A stretch of DNA of 43,539 nt from Planctomycetota bacterium. GTDB lineage: Bacteria > Planctomycetota > UBA8742 > UBA2392. A program made the translations under genes and the position numbers. The notes below the pieces were generated by a model. It searched no databases and had not been told where the DNA came from. It was given only the letters and a program-made list of their open reading frames with translations. Below are positions 16,999-25,270 of the stretch, piece by piece (within the stretch, counting starts at the first letter, position 1; every line of letters begins with the position of its first letter). Location of the stretch: positions 1-43,539 of the forward strand of contig JAHBYA010000021.1 of assembly GCA_019636195.1 (NCBI GenBank). Reading direction: 5' to 3'.

Positions 16999-17175
16999 TC
17001 AACGACCTTGGGGCGGCTTGTCGTCCTTGACGGTGGCGAGTTCCTGCGAGTCTTCCGGCGAAGGGTCCTTGACCGGGGCGGGCTTGGGCGGCGCGAACAT
17101 GGACCAGCAGTAGTCGCCGCCCTTGTCTGAGCCGACCAGCTTCCGAACCGTCCAACGGACGCCGCTTTCAATCAG
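16999..17175 (-). CDS. Small hypothetical protein upstream of dapB, start unclear
   Basis: An open frame of 58 codons lies just 41 nt upstream of dapB on the same strand. Its codon use is like that of real genes and it includes VRWTVRKLVGSDKGG and YCWSMFAPPKPAPVK. It opens directly after a TGA; the first codon is CTG and the next ATT, and the only internal ATG (17100) would give 33 residues. GAGGTGG lies at 17188-17194. Either a non-AUG start is used, or a one-base frameshift (in the genome or in the assembly) hides the true start. I do not recognise the family. Confidence 0.4.
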   Translation of the reverse strand: MIESGVRWTVRKLVGSDKGGDYCWSMFAPPKPAPVKDPSPEDSQELATVKDDKPPQGR

Positions 17176-17362
17176 TCACAGCACATGCCACCTCGCGAAT
17201 CATAACATTCCGCTGGCCAGTTTGAGTCCCGACGGCGGCATTGGCCCCCCCGCTGAGGGTGCCTTGCCCGGAAGCGTAGCCGGGGTTCCTTCTAGGTTTT
17301 TTCGAGTTTCCGGGAACGCGGCCCGGTCCGGCTGCATCTCATGGCCGAACTGGAGACGAGCC

Positions 17363-17626
17363 ATGAAGACCCTGACCCTCATGCTTGCAGCCCTGGCCCT
17401 GCTTGTCCTGCCCGCGTTTGCGACCACGGGGCTTGCCTGCCCCGGATGCGGCGAAGTCGAAGAGCCCGAAGTGGAAATGCCCCAGCCGCAAGTGGTCGTG
17501 CCCGCCATGCTGACGACGCCCGAAGTTGTGGTGCCCGCAATGCTGACCACCCTCGCGTTGCCGGCGGGCGGCGAGTTCACGATCGAGTCCGAGCCCACCC
17601 TGCGCGACTTCGTGATTGATCAGTAG
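17363..17626 (+). CDS. Small secreted protein
   Basis: An 87-residue product from ATG 17363, with GGAG at about -10. A signal peptide (TLMLAALALLVLPAFA) is followed by a CPGC motif and an acidic, Pro-rich mature part. This contains an imperfect tandem duplication around VVVPAMLTTPE / VVVPAMLTTLA. The CxxC could be redox-active or metal-binding. The last codons overlap the end of the convergent SemiSWEET-like gene by 7 nt. Family unknown. Confidence 0.6.
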   Translation: MKTLTLMLAALALLVLPAFATTGLACPGCGEVEEPEVEMPQPQVVVPAMLTTPEVVVPAMLTTLALPAGGEFTIESEPTLRDFVIDQ

Positions 17627-17910
17627 CCGTAAAGCAGCTTGCCGGCCACGACCAGCGCCGAGCCGATCATGGCCACGACGTTGGCGCTGATCAAAACCCA
17701 GTTGCGCAGGACCAGCCCGTACACAAACCAGCTGGCCACCGCCCAGAACGCGATCACGAACGCCCACAGGCTGACATCGCGCGCCTGTTGCGAAGTGAAG
17801 ATTTCGAAGGCCTGGATGTAGAACAGCAGGTTGCCGCCGATCCCCACCACAAACATGTAGCGCCCGTACGCCTTGCGCAGCGGTGTTTCCGGTTGGCTGG
17901 GAGTGGACAT
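17620..17910 (-). CDS. SemiSWEET-like small membrane transporter
   Basis: A 96-residue protein with three hydrophobic helices (about 15-35, 46-66 and 71-92), the size and layout of a SemiSWEET/MtN3 half-transporter. The middle and last helices (VSLWAFVIAFWAVASWFVYG, ISANVVAMIGSALVV) include the Asn of helix 3 seen in that family. These dimers move sugars down their gradient. The gene starts 3 nt after the porin-like gene ends, so the two are co-transcribed. This would pair outer- and inner-membrane passage of a small solute. Sugar specificity cannot be read. Confidence 0.6.
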   Translation of the reverse strand: MSTPSQPETPLRKAYGRYMFVVGIGGNLLFYIQAFEIFTSQQARDVSLWAFVIAFWAVASWFVYGLVLRNWVLISANVVAMIGSALVVAGKLLYGY

Positions 17911-17913
17911 GGG

Positions 17914-19272
17914 TCAGAACTCAACGAAGAAGCCGAAGCGCATGCGCACGCTCTGGCCCGCCGAGCGTGAAGGGTCGTCCTTGGACGGCAGGCCGAAGCC
18001 ATTGAGTTCATAGTTTTCGCGCTCCGACAGTGTGAAAATGCCGAACGCGGTCATGGTCGGGAATATGCGCACCGAAAACTCGACCTCAAGGCCCTTGATG
18101 TTGGTGTTGCGCGCCTCGTTGTTGAACTCGGGGACCAGCGCGTCGGCCTGGATGTAGAAGTACCGGAAGCTGGCCAGGAAGTCCCAGCGGTCCGTGAACT
18201 GCTCCATGCCCCAGCTTACGCCGGCGTCAAACGCAAAGTTGTTGCGGCGCCCGTTGGTCCTGCTTTGGCGCGCAGCCTGGAAGTTCAGCACGCCATGGCC
18301 CCACGCCACGATGCGCGCGCGGCGCGTGCGCAGGATCAGCACCTCGAGGTAGGACTCGCCAAGCAGGAACTGTGACTGCACCTTGCCGTCTTCGTCGCGG
18401 ATGTTTGTCGTGCGCGGGATGTAGCCCACGCCCAGTGTCTCCGCGAACTTTTCTTCGCCGTCGTACCAGTGCGCGCCGATCGCGAGCCTGAACTCGATTT
18501 CACTGGTGATGTCCGGCGAGATCTTGCCGTCCTTGGTCGTTTCCATGGTCTCAAAGGGCGCAAAGTCCAGCCTGAACTGGCCGCCCAGGTACACCGGCGG
18601 CCGGTCGTCATCGATCGCGGGCAAGCCGATGTTGTTCTGGGCCAGATAGCTCTGGACGCCCACCACCTCAATGCGCGGGAAGATACGGCGCCAGCGGTCC
18701 GACATCAGGCGGTCAAAGCGCACGTGCTCAGCCAGTCCCTGGAAGTGATAGTCACGGTCAAACAGCATCTCGGTGCCGCCATACGGGCTGGCAAAGCGCC
18801 CGGCCGTCGCGATCAGGGTGCGCTCGAATTGCAGCTCAACCATGAAGCGGTCCACAGCCAGCGTGGGATTGGCGCCAAAGCCGGGCAGCGGCAGCCATGC
18901 CAGCGTCGGGGTGGCTTTGCCGTTGCCGTCCACGGCGCCGGTGGTAAGGCGCAGGTCGTAGCGCAACTGCAGCGGCGCCAGGTCGTAGGCGGTGCCGAAG
19001 ACGCCAAGGTGCAGCCGGAACTCGGGCCGGTTGAACGTCTCGGTCTGGCTTTCGAACAGCATGTGGTAGCGAAGGCCGATGTCACCGTACAGGTTTACCA
19101 GCGATTCGCGGCGCAATTCGCTGTCGAGGGTGCGGCGTTCCTGCTCAGTGATGCGGTCGCGCAGGTTGGAAAGCTCGGCCTGCAGGCGCGCAAGCCTGGC
19201 CTTCAGGTCTTCCATGGTTGCTTCGTCGTTGGCGGCGTCCTGCGCAAACAGCGGGCAGGCCGCGAGCAGCAT
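17914..19272 (-). CDS. Putative outer-membrane porin with coiled-coil N-terminus
   Basis: A 452-residue product from ATG 19272. After a signal region (MLLAACPLFA) comes a coiled coil at about residues 20-55 (MEDLKARLARLQAELSNLRD). The rest is dominated by alternating aromatic/polar strands such as IGLRYHMLFESQTE and ends in GFFVEF, a C-terminal Phe typical of outer-membrane barrels. The ATG overlaps the upstream stop as TGATG. That gives a very short signal peptide; GTG 19359, preceded by AGGAGG at 4 nt, would add 29 residues and a fuller signal sequence. The coiled coil may contact peptidoglycan, as in SLH-less porins of this type. Confidence 0.72.
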   Translation of the reverse strand: MLLAACPLFAQDAANDEATMEDLKARLARLQAELSNLRDRITEQERRTLDSELRRESLVNLYGDIGLRYHMLFESQTETFNRPEFRLHLGVFGTAYDLAPLQLRYDLRLTTGAVDGNGKATPTLAWLPLPGFGANPTLAVDRFMVELQFERTLIATAGRFASPYGGTEMLFDRDYHFQGLAEHVRFDRLMSDRWRRIFPRIEVVGVQSYLAQNNIGLPAIDDDRPPVYLGGQFRLDFAPFETMETTKDGKISPDITSEIEFRLAIGAHWYDGEEKFAETLGVGYIPRTTNIRDEDGKVQSQFLLGESYLEVLILRTRRARIVAWGHGVLNFQAARQSRTNGRRNNFAFDAGVSWGMEQFTDRWDFLASFRYFYIQADALVPEFNNEARNTNIKGLEVEFSVRIFPTMTAFGIFTLSERENYELNGFGLPSKDDPSRSAGQSVRMRFGFFVEF

Positions 19273-21803
19273 CAGCGCGAGAAGATGGTGTACAGCACAT
19301 ACACGAAGAGCGCGCCCAGCGCGAACGTGATGCCCGAGATGCCCACCAGCGTCTTCCACAGCGCCTCCTGCGTCCAGCCAAGCTCGACCTCGTCAACCGC
19401 GCCGACTGGCACCGCCACACCTTCTACTTCGCTTGTTAACTGCCGCGAGTCAACGGCATCCCAGATTGTGTCCAGGGCGCCGGAAAGTCGCTGCGGCGGG
19501 GGTTCACTGTCCGGGCGTTGCTGCTCCCACTCCGCTTCCACTGCCTCGCGCAGCGCTGAACTGGCGGCGACCAGCTGGTCAATGTCCTCGCTGTCGCGCT
19601 CGGCGGGGGCCGGCGGTGTGCTTTCCAGCCGCTGCGAGGCCTCGCGGATGATCTGCTCCAACGATGGCGCAGCGCCGCCCAGCTTTTCCTCGATGCGTCC
19701 GACGATGTCGCCGATGGCGCGGGTCGGCACCCGCTTGCGGGTGGTGCGGCTGGAGACTTCTTCATCTGCCACCGGCACGCTTGCCTCGGGGGCGTCCGTC
19801 GGCTCGGGTGGCGCGGGTGTCTCAATCGGTGCGGGCGGGGCATCCTGCGCCGTGTCGTCGCTGGTCAGCGGCGCGGCGGCGCGGCGGACGCTGACAGCCT
19901 CAAGGTCGGCGCGGGACTGCTCGCTGGCTGTGCGCAGGCGTGCGGCGACTTCTTCGGCCTGCTGGATCAGGCGCAGGGTTTCTTCGCGCTCTTCCCGGAC
20001 ACGGCGGGCCAGTGCGTCGGTGATGCGGCGGCTGGCGGCGGGCTCGGGCTGGCGCGGGCCCGGCACGGGCGCTTTGGCTGCCGGCGCTATCGGCGGCATG
20101 GGGCGAAGCGTGGTGCCGCCGGGAATTCGGGGCGGCTCGGCGGCTTCGAGCTCAGGCAGTGACAGGTCAGGCTCGGCGGTCAGGTCTTCTTCTTCGTCGT
20201 CGGCCAAAGGCTCGCCGGGATAGAACGACCTGACGCCGTCTTCAATGGGTGCTTGCGCGGGCGTGGAGGCGGGCTTCTTCTGCACCTTCTGGGTGATGCG
20301 GTCCTTACGCGGCTCGCGGTCCGTGTCATCGCCCTCATCGTCAAGTTCAAGCTCATCGCCGAACAACGAGTCCGCCGGCCCTGACGGCTCAGGCGCGAAC
20401 AGCTCCGGTACTATGCGCTCGCCGGGCTGGTACCCCGCGCGCTCCTTGAAGTCGGTGTGGACTCTCTCGGGCTCCGGCAGCGGCTCAGGCTCCGGCTGGA
20501 GCCGTTTTGCGCGCTGCGCGCGCGTGCGTGTGCTGTAATCCGCCGCCGTGTCCTGCGAATCCAGTTGCGCTGAAGGCGGCGGGCCCTTTTCGGCGGGCTC
20601 AAGCTCAGCCGAGGTGTCGCCGGTCGGTTTGCCGGCGGGCTCGTTCTTGGACAGGATGTCCGCGACATAGAACTTCTGGGTATCGCGGCCTGCGGCCTGC
20701 CGCTCGGGTGCGACAGCCTCAAGCTCGGGCGGCTCGGCGCCGCTGCTGCGTATGCGCGTGGGGGCGTCGCTGCCGGTCGGTTGCGGCAGGCGCGGCGGCC
20801 GGCGGTCTTCTTCACGAAACTTGTCGGTGTCTTTGCGGTCGGCTTCTTCGATGTCGGCTTCGGCCGCGAGCGGGGTTGGCTCAAGGGCTTCCGGCGACAA
20901 CTCGGCTTCGGCGGCAAGTTCGGCCCCCATGGCCTCCAGTGATTCGGGGCTCAGCTCAAAGTCCAGGGGTGCGCCGCTGTTGACCGCCTTGGGCGAAATC
21001 GTGGGAAACGGCTTGCGCACGGGCGCTTCGGGACCGCGCGTGTTTCCCAGGCTCTGGGTCTGGTTGTAGAAATTGACCGTGTCGCGGACCTGCGGGTTTG
21101 GGCCGCGTCGCGGGTCAATGTCCTGCTTGGGGTCAACCTTGGACGTGATGCGTTCGTCCTCGCTGCCGCCGTCGCGCACAATCAGCCCCGTCTCTTCTTC
21201 GTCGGGGTCCGGGTGCAGGTCGTGCATGCTGATGCGCTCTTCTTCCGGCAGGTGCTCCGCCTTCATTTCCAGCATGCCGGTGTCGCGGTCTGCGTCGGGT
21301 CGCACGCCGCCCGGCAGCTCGTCGGTGCGCGGGCGCACGGTGGGCAGCCCTTTGCGAACCTTGGAAGTGGCGTAGTCGGTGTCGTCCTGTTCGTCCTCAA
21401 GCGTGTCAAGCTCGGGCGATGTCAGGTCGGGCACGCTGTCCAGCTCTTCCACGGGTGACGGCGCCAAACCCTGGGGCTCAAGCATTGGCTCGGGTGACAG
21501 CATTGGCTCGGGTGACAGCAGGCCTTCGTCCACGGGCTCAGGCATCATCTCAGCCAGCTGCTCGTCAAACACGGTGTCGGCGCCGCGGTGGCTGCCGTTG
21601 CCGCCGGGGTAGGGCGCAACTTCGGTGTCGGTGCTGCCGTGGCGCCCGTTGCTGCCGTTGTCCTGGAAGCTGCCCTCGGCGGCGGGGTCAAGCTGGCCCG
21701 AGCTCTCCAGAAAACGCGCAAACCCGGACACGAGGTCAGCACCCTCGCCGGGCAGGTGCCCGGTAAGGTCGTCGCGTCCGGCTTTGCCAAGATCACGCGG
21801 CAT
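19272..21803 (-). CDS. Tail-anchored, acidic, disordered protein with repeated T-x-K-[VF] motifs
   Basis: An 843-residue product from ATG 21803, with GGGGTGG upstream and a TATACT -10 box. It is strongly acidic and rich in Pro, Glu and Asp. It includes a short tandem repeat (LSPEPMLSPEPMLEP, 96-110) and a probable coiled coil at 592-641. A single C-terminal transmembrane helix (818-840) ends in YTIFSR, so nearly the whole protein would face the cytoplasm. The motif T-x-K-[VF] occurs at 146, 220, 326, 375 and 504, with a related RDTVNFY at 240. These could be phospho-Thr docking sites. No enzymatic domain is seen. It is translationally coupled to the porin-like gene. Confidence 0.75.
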   Translation of the reverse strand: MPRDLGKAGRDDLTGHLPGEGADLVSGFARFLESSGQLDPAAEGSFQDNGSNGRHGSTDTEVAPYPGGNGSHRGADTVFDEQLAEMMPEPVDEGLLSPEPMLSPEPMLEPQGLAPSPVEELDSVPDLTSPELDTLEDEQDDTDYATSKVRKGLPTVRPRTDELPGGVRPDADRDTGMLEMKAEHLPEEERISMHDLHPDPDEEETGLIVRDGGSEDERITSKVDPKQDIDPRRGPNPQVRDTVNFYNQTQSLGNTRGPEAPVRKPFPTISPKAVNSGAPLDFELSPESLEAMGAELAAEAELSPEALEPTPLAAEADIEEADRKDTDKFREEDRRPPRLPQPTGSDAPTRIRSSGAEPPELEAVAPERQAAGRDTQKFYVADILSKNEPAGKPTGDTSAELEPAEKGPPPSAQLDSQDTAADYSTRTRAQRAKRLQPEPEPLPEPERVHTDFKERAGYQPGERIVPELFAPEPSGPADSLFGDELELDDEGDDTDREPRKDRITQKVQKKPASTPAQAPIEDGVRSFYPGEPLADDEEEDLTAEPDLSLPELEAAEPPRIPGGTTLRPMPPIAPAAKAPVPGPRQPEPAASRRITDALARRVREEREETLRLIQQAEEVAARLRTASEQSRADLEAVSVRRAAAPLTSDDTAQDAPPAPIETPAPPEPTDAPEASVPVADEEVSSRTTRKRVPTRAIGDIVGRIEEKLGGAAPSLEQIIREASQRLESTPPAPAERDSEDIDQLVAASSALREAVEAEWEQQRPDSEPPPQRLSGALDTIWDAVDSRQLTSEVEGVAVPVGAVDEVELGWTQEALWKTLVGISGITFALGALFVYVLYTIFSR

Positions 21804-21818
21804 GAATCACCACCCCGC

Positions 21819-21824
21819 AGTATA
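21819..21824 (-). promoter_or_regulatory. Probable -10 box of the tail-anchored protein/porin/SemiSWEET operon
   Basis: TATACT on the minus strand, 15 nt before ATG 21803. This leaves a very short leader that still contains the GGGGTGG Shine-Dalgarno. Confidence 0.45.
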
Positions 21825-21910
21825 GCGAAAATGCGTTGGATGCGGTGTAAAGGTTTTAGGGCAAAGGATATCGGGCGGCCAGGTTTGCTGGTCGGAACCG
21901 GAAGGCGCCC

Positions 21911-23008
21911 TCAGCGGTGCCAGACGTAGTCGCCCTTGCGGGTGATCGCGCGGCGGCCCTGCGGCTGCTGGTGCAGGGCGATCACCCCGATGTCGCCCGG
22001 CTCGCGCGCCTGCCGCAACTCAAACCCGCGGGCGGGTGCCGCCTCATATTCGGCCCAACCGTTGCGGGCGCCCGGTGCAGCCGGGTCAAACCAGTCCGCC
22101 GCGCCCAGCAGCAGCTCATATTCGGCGGGCCAGCGGCTGAGACGAAGCGACAGGTCCGATGCGGTACGGTAGATGCGCATCAGCTTGCCGTCCCGGGCCG
22201 ATTCAAGGCGCTGGGCGAGCGTGGTCACCGCATGTTCGTACAGCCGCCAGCCTTGCCCGTCCACGGCAAGGCGCAGCAGGTGCAGCGTGGCGTCGTGCAT
22301 CAGCACGCGCACGGTCAGGTCGCGGTAACGGGTCGCGGGCAGCAGCGCAGTGTCAAGGCCGGTTGCGGCCATAGCCGCCGTGGCGTCCGGGCCGCCTGTG
22401 GGGGCAACCTTGCCCGCGAGGTCCACGGCTGCGCGCAGGTCGGTCATGCCGTGCCGGTCACGCCCGAAATGCAGGCGGCAGTCGCGCTCACCGACACTGA
22501 CAAGCGCACTGATGTGGTACGCCAGCGCCCCCGGGGGCAAGGGCGGCGGCTGCCAGCCTTCAAAGGCGTCGGCAGCGGGCTGAGCGCGGCGGTAGTAGTT
22601 GACGCCGGCTGCCCGCACGGCATGCACGCTGTGGTTGGCGTCCAGCAACTCCTTGCGCAGGGCCTGCTCGTGGCAACCCAGCGCGCCCGCCAGCGCCGCC
22701 TCGTCATTGCGCTGCATGGCGGCGGCTGCGGCAGGCAGGTTGTGTTCACGGGTGACTGCGCCCAGCGCCACAAGCCACGCCTGCGGGTCCAGCGTTTGTT
22801 GCAGCTCAAGGGCGCGGGCCATCAGGCCGGTGTCCTTGCCGATGTTCTCGCGGTGGCTGGCAAGGTCGCCTCCGCGCAGGGCCATGATTGCTGCCTCGGG
22901 GGTGCGTGGCGCGGGCGGGGGTTCGCCGGGGATGGGCGAGCAAGCACAAATGCAAAGCACGAGGATGGCGGTTGCGCATCCTCGTGCCGGTGTGTTTTTG
23001 CGGTTCAT
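21911..23008 (-). CDS. Predicted lipoprotein, unknown function
   Basis: A 365-residue product whose signal peptide ends in a lipobox-like CICAC followed by SPIPGEPPPAP, so lipidation at Cys23 is likely. The mature part is mostly helical and Ala-rich, with Arg and His, and shows no known motif; some segments (AALAGALGCHEQALRKELLD) look like helical repeats. Its ATG overlaps the rpsT stop as TAATG, which suggests translational coupling to a ribosomal protein gene, an unusual partner. Family not recognised. Confidence 0.7.
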   Translation of the reverse strand: MNRKNTPARGCATAILVLCICACSPIPGEPPPAPRTPEAAIMALRGGDLASHRENIGKDTGLMARALELQQTLDPQAWLVALGAVTREHNLPAAAAAMQRNDEAALAGALGCHEQALRKELLDANHSVHAVRAAGVNYYRRAQPAADAFEGWQPPPLPPGALAYHISALVSVGERDCRLHFGRDRHGMTDLRAAVDLAGKVAPTGGPDATAAMAATGLDTALLPATRYRDLTVRVLMHDATLHLLRLAVDGQGWRLYEHAVTTLAQRLESARDGKLMRIYRTASDLSLRLSRWPAEYELLLGAADWFDPAAPGARNGWAEYEAAPARGFELRQAREPGDIGVIALHQQPQGRRAITRKGDYVWHR

Positions 23009-23262
23009 TACTTGGCGGCCATTTTCTTCAGGCGGCCCTTAAGGCGGTTGGCGCGGTTGGTCGGAATGATGTTGCGCTTGGCGGCCTTGTCGAGCTTGCT
23101 TTCGACGGTCTTGAGCACGTCGGCTGCGCCCGCGTCCTTGGCGGCAGCGGCGTTGCGGTAGCGCTTGATAAAGTGGCGCAGGTCGGACTTGACGGCGCGG
23201 TTGTGGGCGCGACGCTTGACGTTCTGGCGGTGGCGTTTGCGAGCGTTAGCAGAGTGAGCCAT
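23008..23262 (-). CDS. rpsT: 30S ribosomal protein bS20
   Basis: An 84-residue protein of normal length. It has the basic N-terminus (ANARKRHRQNVKRRAHNRAV) and the C-terminal KNIIPTNRA-type segment, here RNIIPTNRANRLKGRL. bS20 binds 16S rRNA helices 9, 11 and 44. GAGG lies 5 nt before the ATG. Its stop overlaps the start of the lipoprotein gene. Confidence 0.96.
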   Translation of the reverse strand: MAHSANARKRHRQNVKRRAHNRAVKSDLRHFIKRYRNAAAAKDAGAADVLKTVESKLDKAAKRNIIPTNRANRLKGRLKKMAAK

Positions 23263-23286
23263 AGTTTCCTCAACAGCATTGCACTA

Positions 23287-23316
23287 CCCGTCCCTGATGA
23301 CGGGCGCGAAAGTGTA
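23287..23316 (-). promoter_or_regulatory. rpsT promoter and leader hairpin
   Basis: On the minus strand TACACT (23316-23311) is a good -10 box. It is followed in the leader by a 6-bp hairpin (CCCGTC/GACGGG, 23304-23287), placed where an autoregulatory structure could sit before the rpsT Shine-Dalgarno. Confidence 0.4.
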
Positions 23317-23359
23317 AGAATTTGCCGGTGTGTTGGAAGGGGATGCCTTTGCCTGAAGT

Positions 23360-23680
23360 TCAGTTATCCCGGGCACGGCGGCGTTCTTCCAGCTCGGTGC
23401 GGGTCAGGCGCTTGGTGTCTTCGACTTCCTGGTAGGCGACTTCGAACTGCTCCAGCAAAGCGTTGTCTTCGGGTGACAGCGCCGGCTTGACCCCCTTGAG
23501 CTCGGCTTCGGCCTTTTCGGGCTCGCCCAGTTGTGCCAGGCAGCGGGCCATCAGCAGGCGCGCTTCCTGACGGTCGCGCACGCTGCCCTCGTTCTCGTGC
23601 AGTGCCTGCTGGAACAGGCGGTACGCCTTGCTCCAGCGCCCGGTTTCGAACTCGTTTCGCCCTTGCTCAATGTGGGTCAC
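23360..23680 (-). CDS. Short TPR-like protein
   Basis: A 106-residue protein from GTG 23680; there is no in-frame ATG near it. Residues about 1-75 read as two tetratricopeptide helices pairs (GRWSKAYRLFQQALHENEG, LLMARCLAQLGEPEKAEAEL). A basic tail ends in RRRARDN. It starts 24 nt after the larger TPR gene ends and is clearly in the same operon. Probably a protein-protein adaptor. Confidence 0.7.
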   Translation of the reverse strand: MTHIEQGRNEFETGRWSKAYRLFQQALHENEGSVRDRQEARLLMARCLAQLGEPEKAEAELKGVKPALSPEDNALLEQFEVAYQEVEDTKRLTRTELEERRRARDN

Positions 23681-23704
23681 GCCCAGCCCGATCCTGACTG
23701 CGCC

Positions 23705-25075
23705 CTACGCCGCACCCTGTGCCTGCTTGAGCTTTTCGATGCGCTTTTCGACATCGCGGAACTCCATGTCTTCCATGAACAGTTCCCGGAAGCGCCCCAG
23801 CGCGCCTTCCACGTCGCCCTTGGCCTGCATCAGGTCGGCTTCAAGGTACATCAGGTCCTTGCGCAGGTCTTCGTCGCCTTCGCCCAGTTCCTTGTGCACG
23901 TTCTGGAATGCCATCTCGGCCATTTCAAGGCGGCCCATGCGCAACAGACACTCGCCCATCATCACGCCCGCCTTCTTGGCGAACTTGGGGCTCTTGACCG
24001 CCTTCTGGAACTGCCGGAAGGCCTCTTCAAAGTTGCCGGCCTCGTGCTGCGCGCGCCCGTACGCAAAGCGCTTGTCCAGGTCGGTCGGTGCGGCTTCGAC
24101 CTGGCGGCCGAACTCCGTCAACTGGTACTTCTTCTTTTCGTCGCGCATCTTCTCGGCGTGGGCCTTGTAGGCTGCGGCCTTTTCCGGCTCGGTCTGCGCG
24201 CGCTTGAGGCAGATCTGGATCTGGTTGTCGTAGTGCAGGTTCATGTACTCGGCGGCTTTGTCGCCGACTTCGGTCGCGTTGGGGTCAACCTCAAGGAATG
24301 CCTTCAGGCGATCGTGCGCCTCTTTGTACTTCTTGCGCTTGGCCAGGATCTCGCCCAGGTTTCGAATCGCGCGGCGATCGATCGGGTTTTCCCGCAGTTT
24401 CTGTTCTTCCTCGGCCAGCAGGCTGTCGGCGTCTTCGTCGCTGAGCACGCCCTTGCGCATTTTTTCAAGCTTGTCGGCTTCGTCGCGGTTCTGGACCAGC
24501 TCATAGCTGCTCTTGGCTGTGCCGACTTGCTTGTTGTAAGCCTTGGCCGCGATTTCCTTCTGCAGGGTCTGCAACTGCTTGTCGTTGGGCGCCATCTTCA
24601 CGGCGCGGGACAGCATCTGGTTCGCTTCCTGCATTTTGCCGGTGTCGCTGTAGCACTTGGCCAGCAGGCTGAACAGTTGCGGCGTCTGCTTGTCGGACTT
24701 GATATCGCCGACCTTGGCCGCGAACTCAAGCACAGCCAGCGCGGCATCAACCTTGTTGAGCATCATCAGGGCTTCGGCGCTGCGCAGGTTGTACTTGATG
24801 CTCTTGGGATCTTTCAGGACCAGTTTTTCGGTTTCAACCAGCAGCTTCTCAGGGTTCTTGCTGACGGCGATGGTCTTGAGCCCGCCGAGGCCGAATGACT
24901 TGGGGTAGCCCTCCTGCTCGTACTTGCGCACGAGCGCCATTCGGAAATTGCGGTGCGCGTCCACGTTGCCGGGGTCGGCTTCCATCGCCGACACGTACAT
25001 CTGGATCGCGTAGTCGTAGTTGCGCTTCTTCAGCGCTTCGTCGGCCTTGGCCAGGAACCTGCTTACGTCTGCCAT
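23705..25075 (-). CDS. Tetratricopeptide-repeat protein
   Basis: A 456-residue, almost all-helical protein with several TPR units, for example KRNYDYAIQMYVSAMEADPG (18-37), a unit around LLAKCYSDTGKMQEANQML and one around GNFEEAFRQFQKAVKSPKF. There is no signal peptide, so it is cytoplasmic. Between the repeats lie Lys/Glu-rich helices. AGAGGAAG precedes the ATG. It is first of a two-gene operon with a small TPR protein. A scaffold role is likely; partners are unknown. Confidence 0.85.
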   Translation of the reverse strand: MADVSRFLAKADEALKKRNYDYAIQMYVSAMEADPGNVDAHRNFRMALVRKYEQEGYPKSFGLGGLKTIAVSKNPEKLLVETEKLVLKDPKSIKYNLRSAEALMMLNKVDAALAVLEFAAKVGDIKSDKQTPQLFSLLAKCYSDTGKMQEANQMLSRAVKMAPNDKQLQTLQKEIAAKAYNKQVGTAKSSYELVQNRDEADKLEKMRKGVLSDEDADSLLAEEEQKLRENPIDRRAIRNLGEILAKRKKYKEAHDRLKAFLEVDPNATEVGDKAAEYMNLHYDNQIQICLKRAQTEPEKAAAYKAHAEKMRDEKKKYQLTEFGRQVEAAPTDLDKRFAYGRAQHEAGNFEEAFRQFQKAVKSPKFAKKAGVMMGECLLRMGRLEMAEMAFQNVHKELGEGDEDLRKDLMYLEADLMQAKGDVEGALGRFRELFMEDMEFRDVEKRIEKLKQAQGAA

Positions 25076-25257
25076 CTCTGCTTCCTCTGGGAGAGAGCCG
25101 AAAAATCCAACCGCGGGCGAAATGCCCGCCTTCCCATTTTGGCCCGGTATGGGGCCCGGACCCCCTCCACGGGTGCTTGACCCGGACTACTGATTGTGTC
25201 GCAAACGTTATGCTTTCGCAAGGCATAGCCTGATGTTGTATCCGCCCTGCAACCCGC

Positions 25258-25263
25258 TACACT
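25258..25263 (+). promoter_or_regulatory. Leaderless-type -10 box of def
   Basis: TACACT ends 7 nt before TTG 25271, exactly the spacing seen before proC and sucA. This is the main reason for choosing that TTG as the start. Confidence 0.45.
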
Positions 25264-25270
25264 CGGCCCT

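Noticed and set aside
18469..20223. A 584-codon plus-strand open frame opposite the porin and tail-anchored genes
   Set aside because: Low-complexity Ser/Arg/Gly composition without motifs; shadow of the acidic Pro/Glu-rich gene on the other strand.
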